Shown: positions 17,568 to 26,438 of the stretch, piece by piece | How positions within the stretch are numbered: the stretch's first letter is position 1 | Layout of the letters: each line of letters begins with the position of its first letter | Origin: Candidatus Burkholderia verschuerenii | Lineage (GTDB): Bacteria; Pseudomonadota; Gammaproteobacteria; Burkholderiales; Burkholderiaceae | Length of the DNA: 57,729 nt | Direction of reading: 5' to 3' | Assembly: GCF_001189365.1 (NCBI RefSeq) | Contig: NZ_LFJJ01000009.1 | Span: 1-57,729, forward strand | Notes under the pieces: model-generated | Seen by the model: only the letters and a program-made list of their open reading frames with translations | What the model was told of the DNA's origin: nothing | The model's database searches: none | Translations under genes and position numbers: made by a program

Positions 17568-18515
17568 TTACCGGTCTATCGCCGTGGTTTGCCTTTGTCC
17601 TGCCGCGCGCGCTGAAATCGATTCGGCCGCACCGAGAAACGCCTGCACGAGCCGGATGCGCGCGCACGAGCGGCCCCACATCAGGCCGACGAGACGCTTG
17701 GGCGTCACGTTGGGCAGCGCCCATTTGCGCACGGACAAGCCGTGGTATTCGTGCGGCGCCCAGTCCGGTACCAACGATACGCCCAGACCGCGATCGACGA
17801 GCGTCGCGATGGCGGCGAGTCCGTCCAGTTCGCAGCGCTGATGCGGCTTGATGCCGTGTTGCCGCAAATAGGTATCGGCGAGCTGACCGCCCACGACATT
17901 ACGATCGTAACGAATGAAAGGCTCCGAAAGCAGCGTGCCGTGCACGTCCTCGACCTGCATCGAAGCGGGCGTCAGCAGAATGAGCGCTTCCGTGCGGAAC
18001 GTGTGCCAGTCGCAACTCTTCGGCAGATTGAACAGCGGCTGCGCGATCACGGCGGCATCGAGATCGCCGGACGTCACCTTGCGATACAGATCGAGCGAGG
18101 TGCCCGGCTCCAGATAGAAATCGACCTGCGGATGACGCTTCAACAGCACCGCGAGCGCATCGGGGATCAGGCTGCCCATCATGGTGGCCATGCCGCCGAG
18201 ACGCAATTGTCCCGCCAACTGATCGGTGTCCTCGACGTCGGTGCGCAGATCGCGGATATCGTGCAGCACCGCGCACGCCCGCGCCAGAATGCGCTCGCCG
18301 GCTTCGGTCGCGCCGACGGTGCGGCCCGAGCGTCGCACGAGCGTGGTGCCGAGTTCCTGCTCCAGCATTTTCACGCGCTGCGCGACGGCGGCAGGCGTGA
18401 GATCGAGCCTGCGCGCGGCTTCGGCAATGGAGCCGAGTTCCACGACGAACACGAAACTCTGCAGATAGCGCGAGTCTATCGATAGAAATTTTTTGGTTTG
18501 AAGAAGCCAAAGCAT
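17568..18515 (-). CDS. LysR family transcriptional regulator
   Basis: 315 aa. The N-terminal winged HTH (SRYLQSFVFVVELGSIAEAARRLDLTPAAVAQRVKMLEQELG) and the C-terminal periplasmic-binding-like effector domain are typical. It sits between the dehydratase operon and the divergent enolase-superfamily gene and probably controls one or both in response to a sugar acid. The ATG at 18515 adds about 13 residues before the usual LysR start, and no better start codon is visible. A perfect palindrome CTATCGATAG (18477-18486) lies in the first codons and could be part of its binding site. Confidence 0.88.
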   Translation of the reverse strand: MLWLLQTKKFLSIDSRYLQSFVFVVELGSIAEAARRLDLTPAAVAQRVKMLEQELGTTLVRRSGRTVGATEAGERILARACAVLHDIRDLRTDVEDTDQLAGQLRLGGMATMMGSLIPDALAVLLKRHPQVDFYLEPGTSLDLYRKVTSGDLDAAVIAQPLFNLPKSCDWHTFRTEALILLTPASMQVEDVHGTLLSEPFIRYDRNVVGGQLADTYLRQHGIKPHQRCELDGLAAIATLVDRGLGVSLVPDWAPHEYHGLSVRKWALPNVTPKRLVGLMWGRSCARIRLVQAFLGAAESISARAAGQRQTTAIDR

Positions 18516-18580
18516 ACTTCCAGTCGGCCGGGCATGTCATCACACTAGACGCGACGTTCAATCACGACTCAGGAGACAGC

Positions 18581-19690
18581 ATGCCGATCATCCAATCCAT
18601 CGAAGTGTGCGCGGCCGCCGTGCCGCTGGACCGCGTGACGTCGTTTTCCACGCGCACGGTGTCCACGCGTCACTACGGCCTCGTCAAGGTGCGCTCGACG
18701 GACGGCGTCGAAGGTTTGGGCTTCTGCTATGTCGGCAGCGCGGCAGGAGATTTGCTGACGACCGCCGTCGAACAGTTGCTCGCGCCGGTGTTGATCGGAC
18801 GCGACTCGTACGCCGTCGAAGGCTTGTGGCAAGCGATGTACGACGAAGCGCTGCTGCAAGGCCGCGCGGGCACCGTCATGCGCGCGCTGTCCATCCTCGA
18901 TATTGCGCTGTGGGATCTCAACGCGCGCACGCACGGCGTGCCCTTGCACAAGTATCTCGGCGCGAACGAACTCGACAGCGTGCCCGCATACGCGAGCGGC
19001 AGCTATTACCTCGAAGGCAAGACGCCCGCCAAACTCGGCGAGGAAATGGCGAGCTATGTCGACAAGGGCTTTCGCGCCGTCAAGATGAAAGGCGGACGTC
19101 TGTCGCCGCAGGAAGAGGAACAACGCGTGCGCGCCGCGCGCGAAGCCGTCGGCCCGGATGTCGAATTGATGATCGACATGAACAACGGCTGGCGCGATCT
19201 CACGCAGGCGCTGCAGCATGTACGCCGTTTCGAGCAATACGATCCGTATTTCATCGAAGAACCGTTCTCGCCCGACGATGTCGACAATCACGCGCGGCTG
19301 GCCGATGCCACGCGCATTCCGGTTGCGACCGGCGAGATCGGCTATGGCCGGGGGTATCACAAGGAACTGCTCGACAAGCGCGCGGCGTCGATCCTGCAAA
19401 CCGATGCGGCCGTGTGCGGCGGTATCACCAAATGGCGCAAGATCGCGTCGACGGCGGCATCGTACGGCGTGGTGATGTGTCCGCACTGGTTCCACGATCT
19501 GCATGCGCCGCTGGTTGCGGCCACGCCGAATGCGCGGTACGTCGAGTACTTCTGGGACGATCAGGTGCTGAATTTCCGGCGTCTGGTTGACCGGCAACTG
19601 GAGCATCGCGACGGACGCATCATGCTGCATCAGGAGCCGGGTCTGGGCTTCGCGTTCGACGAACGGGAAGTCGCGAAGTACGGCAAATAG
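18581..19690 (+). CDS. Enolase-superfamily (mandelate racemase group) sugar-acid dehydratase/isomerase
   Basis: 369 aa. The N-terminal capping domain is followed by the barrel with Lys-x-Lys (AVKMKGG), metal ligands DMNNGW, FIEEPFSPDD and ATGEIGYG, then the Asp-His dyad around QTDAAVCGG and MCPHWFHD. KxK plus an Asp/His dyad places it in the mandelate-racemase subgroup, which includes galactarate/talarate dehydratases and galactarolactone cycloisomerase. The neighbouring sugar-acid genes support an acid-sugar substrate. The start at 18581 follows AGGAGAC and it is divergent from the LysR gene across 65 bases. Which sugar acid is used cannot be stated. Confidence 0.82.
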   Translation: MPIIQSIEVCAAAVPLDRVTSFSTRTVSTRHYGLVKVRSTDGVEGLGFCYVGSAAGDLLTTAVEQLLAPVLIGRDSYAVEGLWQAMYDEALLQGRAGTVMRALSILDIALWDLNARTHGVPLHKYLGANELDSVPAYASGSYYLEGKTPAKLGEEMASYVDKGFRAVKMKGGRLSPQEEEQRVRAAREAVGPDVELMIDMNNGWRDLTQALQHVRRFEQYDPYFIEEPFSPDDVDNHARLADATRIPVATGEIGYGRGYHKELLDKRAASILQTDAAVCGGITKWRKIASTAASYGVVMCPHWFHDLHAPLVAATPNARYVEYFWDDQVLNFRRLVDRQLEHRDGRIMLHQEPGLGFAFDEREVAKYGK

Positions 19691-19741
19691 ACGCGCATCG
19701 GCGCGCGTGCTTAAACAGGCGTCGCCTAAAGTCTCATCACC

Positions 19742-20773
19742 TTAAGTAGTCGACCGTTCGGCGATCGAAAAGCCGAGATCGACGTGCGGATGCGCGGGGC
19801 TTTTGCCGTCGAGATAATCGAGCAGCATCTCGCCAGCCAACTCGCCGATGCGCAGCGACGGCACGCGAACGGTCGTGATGCCCGGCTGCGTCGCTGCCGC
19901 GATCGGCAGATCGACGAAGCCCATCAAGGCCAGATCATCCGGCACGCGGATGCCGCGACGCTGGCATTCGAACAGCACGCCCGCCGCGAGCATGTCGCTC
20001 GAGCAGAACACGGCGTCGACATCCTGGCGGCGTTCGAGCAGGGCGCTCAATAGCGCGGGCGCGTCGTTGATGCCTGCGGGCCGGTCCAGCATGACGGCTT
20101 CGGGCTGCTCGATGCCGCTCGCCTTCGCGCCCGCGCGCAAGCCGTCCAGACGTTGCGACGAACGGACATCGACGGCGCCCATATAGCCGAGTCGACGGCG
20201 GCCGCGACCGGCCAGAAAGCGCGCGACCGCCGCGCCCGCATCGCGATGCGAGAAGCCGATACGCATGTCGATCTGATCGTTCGAGGTATCCCACGCCTCG
20301 ATCACCGGCACGCCGCATCGCTGGATACGGTTCACCAGCGCGGCGGGCGCGGACGTGCGGATCAGCATGATGCCGTCGACGCGCCGGCCGACGAACGCAT
20401 CGAACAAACGCTGTTCTTCGGCGGCCTGATAGTTCGACTGGCCGAGCAGCAATTGATAGCCCTTCACAGCCAGCGTCTGCGACAGCCCGATCACCGTGTC
20501 CGAAAAAAACTGATGCTCGATGGTCGGAATCACCGCGCCGACGATCCGCGAACGGTTGGACGCGAGACTGCCGGCGTTCAGGTTCTGCACGTAGCCGAGC
20601 CGCTCGATGGCGGCATGCACGGCCGCGAGCGATTCCGTCGACACGAGTTCCGGTTGGTTCAGCGCGCGCGAAACGGTCATCCGGCCGACTTTCGCCTCGC
20701 GCGCGACGTCTTCCATCGTTGGGTGCGGCTGGAGGTTGAGGCTGGCGTCTTGCATGGCGTCGCTTCTTTTCAT
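19742..20773 (-). CDS. LacI/GalR family transcriptional regulator
   Basis: 343 aa from the ATG at 20773 (an in-frame ATG at 20755 is equally possible). The HTH MEDVAREAKVGRMTVSRALNQPELVS and hinge YVQNLNAGSLASNRSRIVGAVIP are followed by a periplasmic-binding-protein-like sugar domain (FCSSDMLAAGVLFECQRRGIRVPDD). It is closest in look to the GntR (gluconate repressor) branch. It is divergent from the dioxygenase-isomerase-carrier operon, and the intergenic region contains two LacI-family operator sequences, so it very likely represses that operon and itself. Confidence 0.9.
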   Translation of the reverse strand: MKRSDAMQDASLNLQPHPTMEDVAREAKVGRMTVSRALNQPELVSTESLAAVHAAIERLGYVQNLNAGSLASNRSRIVGAVIPTIEHQFFSDTVIGLSQTLAVKGYQLLLGQSNYQAAEEQRLFDAFVGRRVDGIMLIRTSAPAALVNRIQRCGVPVIEAWDTSNDQIDMRIGFSHRDAGAAVARFLAGRGRRRLGYMGAVDVRSSQRLDGLRAGAKASGIEQPEAVMLDRPAGINDAPALLSALLERRQDVDAVFCSSDMLAAGVLFECQRRGIRVPDDLALMGFVDLPIAAATQPGITTVRVPSLRIGELAGEMLLDYLDGKSPAHPHVDLGFSIAERSTT

Positions 20774-20862
20774 GATGCTCGATGGCTGGGCGGCTAGGGA
20801 AAACGATGTGCGTGACCGGATCGTGCACGCTTGACACTCGAAACGATACCTTCTATTTTGGA

Positions 20863-20876
20863 TGGGAGCGCGCACA
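20863..20876. promoter_or_regulatory. LacI-family operator, imperfect copy
   Basis: TGGGAGCGCGCACA matches the TGNNANCGNTNNCA operator pattern at all but one fixed position and shares the TGGGAGCGC half with the perfect site 77 bases downstream. Two sites at this spacing could support looping by a tetramer or separate control of the two divergent transcripts. Confidence 0.5.
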
Positions 20877-20939
20877 TCGCTGTATATCCTTGATGCAATG
20901 CGGAAATTTTGGTTAATCCAAAGTTCGCGTGGCGTCAAA

Positions 20940-20953
20940 TGGGAGCGCTCTCA
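20940..20953. promoter_or_regulatory. LacI-family operator, perfect match
   Basis: TGGGAGCGCTCTCA fits TGNNANCGNTNNCA at every fixed position and is centred on the palindrome GAGCGCTC. It lies 17 bases before the GTG start at 20971, so a bound repressor would block transcription of the dioxygenase operon. The regulator encoded at 19742-20773 is the obvious ligand. Confidence 0.65.
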
Positions 20954-20970
20954 CCAATAGGAGACATAAC

Positions 20971-21869
20971 GTGCTGACGAAGGACCAGATAGCGCAGTAC
21001 CACGACGACGGCTATGTCATCGTCACCGATGTATTCACGCCGGAACTCGTGCAGCGCATGCGGCAAGTCACCGACGAACTCGTCGAGCAATCGCGCTCGG
21101 TGAAGGAATCGAACGCGATCTTCGATCTCGCGCCCTCGCATAGCGCCGAACGTCCGCGTGTGCGGCGCATCAAGGATCCGGTCGTGGTCGATCCGGTGTT
21201 CATGGAGGCGCTGAAGCATCCGCAACTGATCGCCGCGCTCAAGAGTCTGCTCGGGCCGAATCTGCGCTTGCGCAACACCAAGCTGAATCTGAAGGAAGCG
21301 CATGTCGGCGATCCGGTCGAATGGCATCAGGACTGGGCGTTCTATCCGCACACGAACGAGGACGTGCTCGCCATCGGCGTGATGCTCGACGATTGCGAAA
21401 TCGAGAACGGTCCGCTGCTGGTTTTGCCGGGCAGCCACAAGGGCCCCGTCTGAGCCATCACACGGAAGGCTATTTCTGCGGCGCGATGGACCCGGCGCTG
21501 TGCGATGTCGATTTCGCGAAAGCCGTGCCGTGCACTGGCAAGGCGGGCTCGTTCTCGATCCATCACGCGCGCACCGTTCACGGCTCGGCGGAGAACACGT
21601 CGAACAGGCCGCGCCGTCTGCTGCTGTACGAAGTCACCGCCGCCGATGCCTGGCCGCTTATCGACGGGCCCGGTCAGGGACGCTCGCTCGACGCCTTCAA
21701 CGAGCGGATCATCGCGGGCGAGCCGACCATCACGCCGCGCGTGGAACCGGTGCCGGTCATCATGCCGCTGCCGCCCGCGCCGCGTCAGGGATCGATCTAC
21801 GAGAACCAGTCGTCGCTCAAGAACCGCTTCTTCGCGACCTCGGCTGCGCCCGCCGCCGCGACCATGTGA
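20971..21869 (+). pseudogene. Phytanoyl-CoA dioxygenase family (Fe(II)/2-oxoglutarate) protein, frameshifted
   Basis: Non-heme iron oxygenase of ~299 aa if repaired. The GTG at 20971 with ribosome-binding site AGGAGACATAAC is the start. The first part contains the HxD iron motif (VEWHQDWAFYPH) and reads to GSHKGPV, where a TGA appears. The second part, in the next frame, continues LSHHTEGYFCGAMDP. It contains the distal His and the 2-oxoglutarate arginine region (HHARTVHGSAENTSNRPRRLL). GTCTGAGC at 21448-21455 in place of GTCCTGAGC (one C lost) explains the break. Because the metal ligands fall on both sides of the break, neither fragment alone can be active. The substrate is unknown; the downstream genes suggest a sugar-like or polyol-like compound. 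Confidence 0.85.
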
Positions 21870-21889
21870 GCGAGCAAGCCGGAGATCGC

Positions 21890-22735
21890 ATGCAACAAGT
21901 CAAGGTGTATCAGTCGCTATGGGCGATGGAGCGGCGTCGCCCGGACGGACAGGAGTGGCCGCTCGACGTGCAGCTACGCATGATCCGCGACGCCGGTTTC
22001 GACGGCGCGGGCGTGCGCTTCTTCGATTACGCCTTCGCGCGCGACGTCACGCGCACGCTGAAGGAATACGGCATAACATGGCAGGCGCAGTGTTATCCGC
22101 AAAGCGTCGACGATCTGAAGCCGATCATCGAGCATGTGCAGGAACTCGGCGCCGATCACATCAACCTCCAGCCCGATGTCCGGCCGTATTCGATCGAAGA
22201 ATGCATTTCGCTTATCGAAGGCTGGCGGCGTCTCGCGCACAATGCAGGCGTGGCCGTGCATATCGAGACGCATCGCAATCGCATGACCACCGATCTGCTG
22301 TTCACGCTGCGTCTGCTCGACTGCTTTCCCGACCTGCGCCTCACCGGCGATATCTCGCATTACGTGGTCGGCCGCGAGTTCGCATGGCCGATCGGCGAGG
22401 AAGACGACCGTCATATACGCCGCATTCTCGACAACTGCTGGGGCTTTCACGGACGCGTCGCGAGCCGCGAACAGATCCAGGTGCAGATCAGCTTCGCGCA
22501 TCACCGGGAATGGCTCGACCTGTTCTTAGCGTGGTGGCAATACGGCTTCGAACGCTGGCGCGAACGCGCGCCGGACGACGCCGTGCTCACTTTCCTCTGC
22601 GAACTCGGCCCGAAGGAATACGCGATGACGGACCGCAACGGATATGAGCTTTCGGATCGCTGGGAAGAAGCGCTGATGTTGAAGGACCTCGTGCGGGAGA
22701 TGTGGTCCGGTCTCGAAGCACGCAAAGCAGCCTGA
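21890..22735 (+). CDS. Xylose isomerase-like TIM-barrel protein
   Basis: 281 aa. AP-endonuclease-2/xylose-isomerase-like barrel with acidic and histidine metal ligands in HVQELGADHINLQ, VAVHIETHRNRMTTD, LRLTGDISHYVVG and FHGRVASRE. These enzymes isomerise or epimerise sugars, keto-acids and cyclitols. The start follows GGAGATCGC, 20 bases after the dioxygenase gene, and the MFS gene follows by 45 bases. The trio is an operon under the LacI-type regulator. I do not recognise a named family member. Confidence 0.75.
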   Translation: MQQVKVYQSLWAMERRRPDGQEWPLDVQLRMIRDAGFDGAGVRFFDYAFARDVTRTLKEYGITWQAQCYPQSVDDLKPIIEHVQELGADHINLQPDVRPYSIEECISLIEGWRRLAHNAGVAVHIETHRNRMTTDLLFTLRLLDCFPDLRLTGDISHYVVGREFAWPIGEEDDRHIRRILDNCWGFHGRVASREQIQVQISFAHHREWLDLFLAWWQYGFERWRERAPDDAVLTFLCELGPKEYAMTDRNGYELSDRWEEALMLKDLVREMWSGLEARKAA

Positions 22736-22780
22736 TTGAAACGCGAGAAGCACCCACAAACACTATATTGGAGACGAATC

Positions 22781-24118
22781 ATGGAGGAAGCAGGCATTGC
22801 GAGCGTGAGCTCGTCGAACTCCGTGCGATGGGTCAGGATCGTGCTGGTGATCTTCCTGATGTACACGATCTCGTACTTCGACCGCACCAACATCGGCCTC
22901 GCGTTGCCGTCGATCCGGCGCGACCTCGGCATCGACGCGACGCACGCGGGACTGGTGGGCGGCATCTTCTTCTGGGGCTATGTCATCACCTTCATGGCGG
23001 GCGGCTGGCTCGTCTCGCGTTTCGGCGCGCGCCGCGTCGTGCTGGTGGCGCTGATCTGCTGGGGCGCGGCGGCGATGACGACAGGTCTCGTCCGGAACCT
23101 GAACGAACTGCTCGCGGTGCGGCTGGTGCTCGGCATCGCGGAAGGGCCGGTCTGGACCTCGGCCGCGAGCCTGACCGCTTCGTGGTTCGTCCGTTCGGAG
23201 CGCGGCAACGCGTTCGGGCTCTGGGTCATCAGTTCGCCGCTGGACGCGTTGCTGGCGGGACCGGTCTCGGGCCTGCTGCTCGCGCATCACGACTGGCGCG
23301 CGATGATGATCATCGAAGGCCTGCCCGCGTGGATCTGGGCGGTGGTCTGGTACTTCATGATTCCGAAGGGCGTCGCCGAGGCACGCTGGCTGTCGGATGC
23401 GCAGAACCAAAGCCTCACGCGCGCGCTCGCCGAAGAACAGGCCAGCTTCACGAGCGTGACGCAGCATTCGGGCATCCGCCGCGTCATCTCGCTCAAGGCG
23501 ACCTGGTTTCTCGCGGGCGGTTTCTCGCTGATCAATCTCGTCGTCTACGGATTCATGCTCTGGCTGCCGACGTCGATCGCCGCATCGGGCAAGCTCGGGC
23601 CGGTGGAAGTCGGTGTGCTGTCGGCGTTGCCGTGGGCGGCCTGCATCGTCGGCATTCTCGTGTCGACGCGCAGTTCGGACCGGCATCAGGAGTGGCGTCT
23701 GCACGCGGGCGTGCCGATCCTGATTGCGGGATTGCTGTTGCTGATCGCGGCCAACGTGCCGCCTTCTTCGCTCGCGCTGCGCATGACGCTTTTCACCGCG
23801 ATGGGCTTCTTCCTGCAGATGTTCCTGCCGCTGATCTTCGTCTACGTGACGGAACTGCTGCCCGCCGCCGATGCGATCGTCGGCACGGCGCTGATCGGCG
23901 CGATCGGCAATCTGGTCGGCGGATTTCTCGGGCCGGTGCTGGTCGGCATGCTGTCGGGCAAGGGCAGCGATTTCGCACTGGCGTTTTTCGGTGCTGGGAT
24001 GCTGCGGGCTGATGGGCGGCGCGCTGGTGTTGTGCGCGCGGCCGCATCGCGAGCAGGTGGCGGTGCCGGCGGTCGCGCGATGACGTGTGTCGATCGGCGG
24101 CTCAATCGTAGCGTTTGA
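22781..24118 (+). CDS. MFS transporter (ACS type), C-terminal tail probably frameshifted
   Basis: Inner-membrane carrier with ~12 transmembrane segments. MYTISYFDRTNIGLALPSI, GGWLVSRFGARRVVLV and LGIAEGPVWTSAASLTASWF are ACS-family landmarks. Start at 22781 with ribosome-binding site TTGGAGAC. The last part of the reading (LRADGRRAGVVRAAASRAGG) is out of character. The neighbouring frame from 24012 gives MGGALVLCARPHREQVAVPAVAR with a stop at 24081-24083, which also avoids running into the convergent GntR gene. So one extra base near 24005-24011 is likely. The protein as encoded may still function because only the last ~35 residues change. It is the transport part of the dioxygenase/isomerase operon. 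Confidence 0.82.
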   Translation: MEEAGIASVSSSNSVRWVRIVLVIFLMYTISYFDRTNIGLALPSIRRDLGIDATHAGLVGGIFFWGYVITFMAGGWLVSRFGARRVVLVALICWGAAAMTTGLVRNLNELLAVRLVLGIAEGPVWTSAASLTASWFVRSERGNAFGLWVISSPLDALLAGPVSGLLLAHHDWRAMMIIEGLPAWIWAVVWYFMIPKGVAEARWLSDAQNQSLTRALAEEQASFTSVTQHSGIRRVISLKATWFLAGGFSLINLVVYGFMLWLPTSIAASGKLGPVEVGVLSALPWAACIVGILVSTRSSDRHQEWRLHAGVPILIAGLLLLIAANVPPSSLALRMTLFTAMGFFLQMFLPLIFVYVTELLPAADAIVGTALIGAIGNLVGGFLGPVLVGMLSGKGSDFALAFFGAGMLRADGRRAGVVRAAASRAGGGAGGRAMTCVDRRLNRSV

Positions 24119-24827
24119 GCTGCAACACATAAGTGAAGCGGTCGGCCGGATACACGCTGACCGTCGCTTCGAACACCGCGCCGCGATCGTCGACGTAATG
24201 ACGCGTGATTTCGAGCGCATGCGCGTCGACTTCCGCGCCGAGCGGTTTTGCAAGCCGCGCCGGAATGCCGGTGGCGCGGATTTCCTGACGCACTTCGCGC
24301 ACCACGCGGCCGAAGCGCTGCTCGACCATCTCGCAGATCAACCCGGAGCTGTTGCGCAGCTCCTTCTTTATTCCCGCGCCGATCAGCGGTTCCAGATAGA
24401 CATCGGTCCAGCAGATCGGGCTGTCCGGCTTGGCCTGATCGACGCGCAGCATCTCGGTGCGCAGCCAGCGCGATCCGGTTTCCACCCCCAATTGCGCGGC
24501 CAGCCCCGGACTCGCCGATATCTCCGCGACGGACTGCACGTGCCGCTCCGTCACCACCGCGAACTGAATCAGATCTTCGATGCTGGACATCGACTGCTCG
24601 AAGGCCACGCGCGGCTTGCTCGCCTCGACGCGAATGCCCGCGCGCTTGCGCCGCGAAATCAGCCCGAGTTCCTGCACGCGTTCCAGCGCGGAGCGCACGG
24701 TCGCGCGGCTCACGCCGTATTGAGCCGATAGCTCGACTTCGCTCGGAAGCGAAGCGCCGACTTCGAATGTGCCGTCGCCGATTGCGCGGATGAGTTGCTC
24801 GGCCAGTTCCGCGTAGCGGGGTTTCAT
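24102..24827 (-). CDS. GntR family regulator, HutC/UTRA type
   Basis: 241 aa. An N-terminal GntR winged HTH (YAELAEQLIRAIGDG, LPSEVELSAQYGVSRATVRSALERVQELGLI) is followed by a UTRA ligand domain that ends ATVSVYPADRFTYVLQLKRYD. It is divergent from dctA-tarD-lyase across 239 bases that hold a clear inverted repeat at 24987-25013. It probably senses a C4-dicarboxylate or tartrate-like acid and controls that operon. Confidence 0.9.
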   Translation of the reverse strand: MKPRYAELAEQLIRAIGDGTFEVGASLPSEVELSAQYGVSRATVRSALERVQELGLISRRKRAGIRVEASKPRVAFEQSMSSIEDLIQFAVVTERHVQSVAEISASPGLAAQLGVETGSRWLRTEMLRVDQAKPDSPICWTDVYLEPLIGAGIKKELRNSSGLICEMVEQRFGRVVREVRQEIRATGIPARLAKPLGAEVDAHALEITRHYVDDRGAVFEATVSVYPADRFTYVLQLKRYD

Positions 24828-24986
24828 GTGAATGCGTCCTCATTGCGTGCTTGTTGCCGCGCAGTCCGCTCGCGGCGCGCTAATGCTAACGATCCGCGCG
24901 TGCGCTGCCAAGCCGCGCCGGCGCTCGGCGCATCGTTCGCATGGGCGTAAACCCGAGGTTGACCGGATCGTGCGATCGCCAATATA

Positions 24987-25013
24987 GTCCGTACATATTA
25001 ATAAAGTACGGAC
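24987..25013. promoter_or_regulatory. Inverted-repeat operator upstream of dctA
   Basis: GTCCGTAC (24987-24994) and GTACGGAC (25006-25013) are perfect inverted arms separated by 11 AT bases. The repeat lies 53 bases before the dctA ATG, where it would overlap the promoter. It is the only strong palindrome in the GntR-dctA intergenic region, so it is the likely site for the divergent GntR regulator. Confidence 0.6.
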
Positions 25014-25066
25014 ATATTATACCGGGGTTCGCGAAGGCGAACACCGCCGATCCGGGAGACGAAAGC

Positions 25067-26415
25067 ATGGCTGTTCATAGCGAAAGCGCGACTCATCACG
25101 ATACCGACGCCGGTCCATCGGTCGAGCGCAAGAAGACGCCAATCTACGCGCGCCTCGGCGTGCAGATTGTCGTGGGCATCGTGGCGGGCATCGCGCTCGG
25201 GTTTATCGCGCCGAAACTCGCCGTCGACATGAAAGTGCTCGGCGATATCTTTCTGCGCCTGATCAAGATGATCGTCGCGCCGCTCGTGTTTCTGAACGTG
25301 GTGCTCGGCATCGCGGCGGCTGGCGATCTGAAGAACGTCGGGCGCATCGGTTTTCGCGCGCTGATCTATTTTGAAATCGTCTCGACGGTGGCGCTCGCCA
25401 TCAGCATGGTCATCGCGAATCTGTCGGGCGTGGGCAGCGGCATGCATCTGACGCAAAGCGCCGAAGCCGCGGCCGCCGCGCACGCGCAATACGGCAAGGC
25501 GGGACCGGCATCGTTCGAACACTTTCTGCTGACGCTGTTTCCCGACAACTTCGTCGGCGCGTTCGCCAATGGTTCGCAGCTGCAGGTGCTGGTGATTTCG
25601 ATCGGCTTCGGCGCCGCGTTGCTGATGCTGAAGAAGGACACGCGCGCCAGCGTCGAAGGCGGACTCACGCGCATGTCGGAGTGCTTCTTCAAGTTCGTCG
25701 ACGTGATCATGAAGTTCGCGCCGCTCGGTGCGTTCGGCTCGATTGCGTTCGCGATCGGCAGCAGCGGCATGAACGCGGTGATCTCGCTCGGCTATCTGCT
25801 GCTGGTGATGTATCTGACGCTGGGGTTCGTGATCGTCGTGGTGTTCGGCGTCATCTTGCGGCTATACGGCTTCAATATCTTCCGCTTTCTGCGCTACTTC
25901 AAGGACGAAATCTTCCTGCTGTTCGCGACGGCATCGTCGGAAAGCGCCTTGCCGCGTCTGTTCGAAAAGCTCGAGCGGCTCGGTTGCTCGCGACAGTCGA
26001 CGCGGGTCTCGTGCTGCCGACGGGTTACGCGTTCAATCTCGACGGCACATCGGTCTATATGTCGCTGTGCACGCTGTTTCTCGCCAATGCGTATGGCGTG
26101 CCGCTCGATCTGCATCAGCAACTCGGCTTGCTTGCGTTGATGCTGATCACGTCCAAGGGCGCGGCGACCGTATCAGGCGGCACCTTCATCGTGTTCGCGG
26201 CGACGGTTACGGCATCCGGCATGTTGCCGCTCGAAGGTCTGACGATCCTGTTCGGCATCAACCGATTCACGTCGCAGGCGGTTTGCATCTGCAATGCGAT
26301 GGGCAACGGCGTCGCCACGCTGGTCATCTCCAAGTCGACCGGCGAGTTCGATGCAAGCGCCGCGCGCGCGGAATATCAGCGCGTGTTTGGCATCACGCCC
26401 GGCAAGGTTATTTGA
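25067..26415 (+). pseudogene. dctA: C4-dicarboxylate:cation symporter (DctA family), frameshifted
   Basis: Inner-membrane DAACS-family carrier that imports succinate, fumarate, malate or related C4 acids with cations. The N-terminal part (YARLGVQIVVGIVAGIALGFIAPKL through FLLFATASSESALPRLFEKLERLGCSRQ) is intact. The C-terminal part (GLVLPTGYAFNLDGTSVYMSL, ITSKGAATVSGGTFIV, NRFTSQAVCICNAMGNGVATLVISK) lies in the next frame. CAGTCGAC at 25994-26001 in place of CAGGTCGAC (one G lost) explains the break. Both re-entrant hairpins and the substrate motif are conserved, so decay is recent or the indel is an error. It is the first gene of an operon with a tartrate dehydratase-like enzyme. Confidence 0.87.
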
Positions 26416-26438
26416 TTCGACATATTAAGGAAATTGCG

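Noticed and set aside
15684..17615. 643-codon plus-strand reading frame
   Set aside because: Exact antisense shadow of the IlvD/EDD dehydratase, with low-complexity composition.
22763..24253. 496-codon minus-strand reading frame
   Set aside because: Antisense to the MFS gene, Arg/Asp-rich, no domain.
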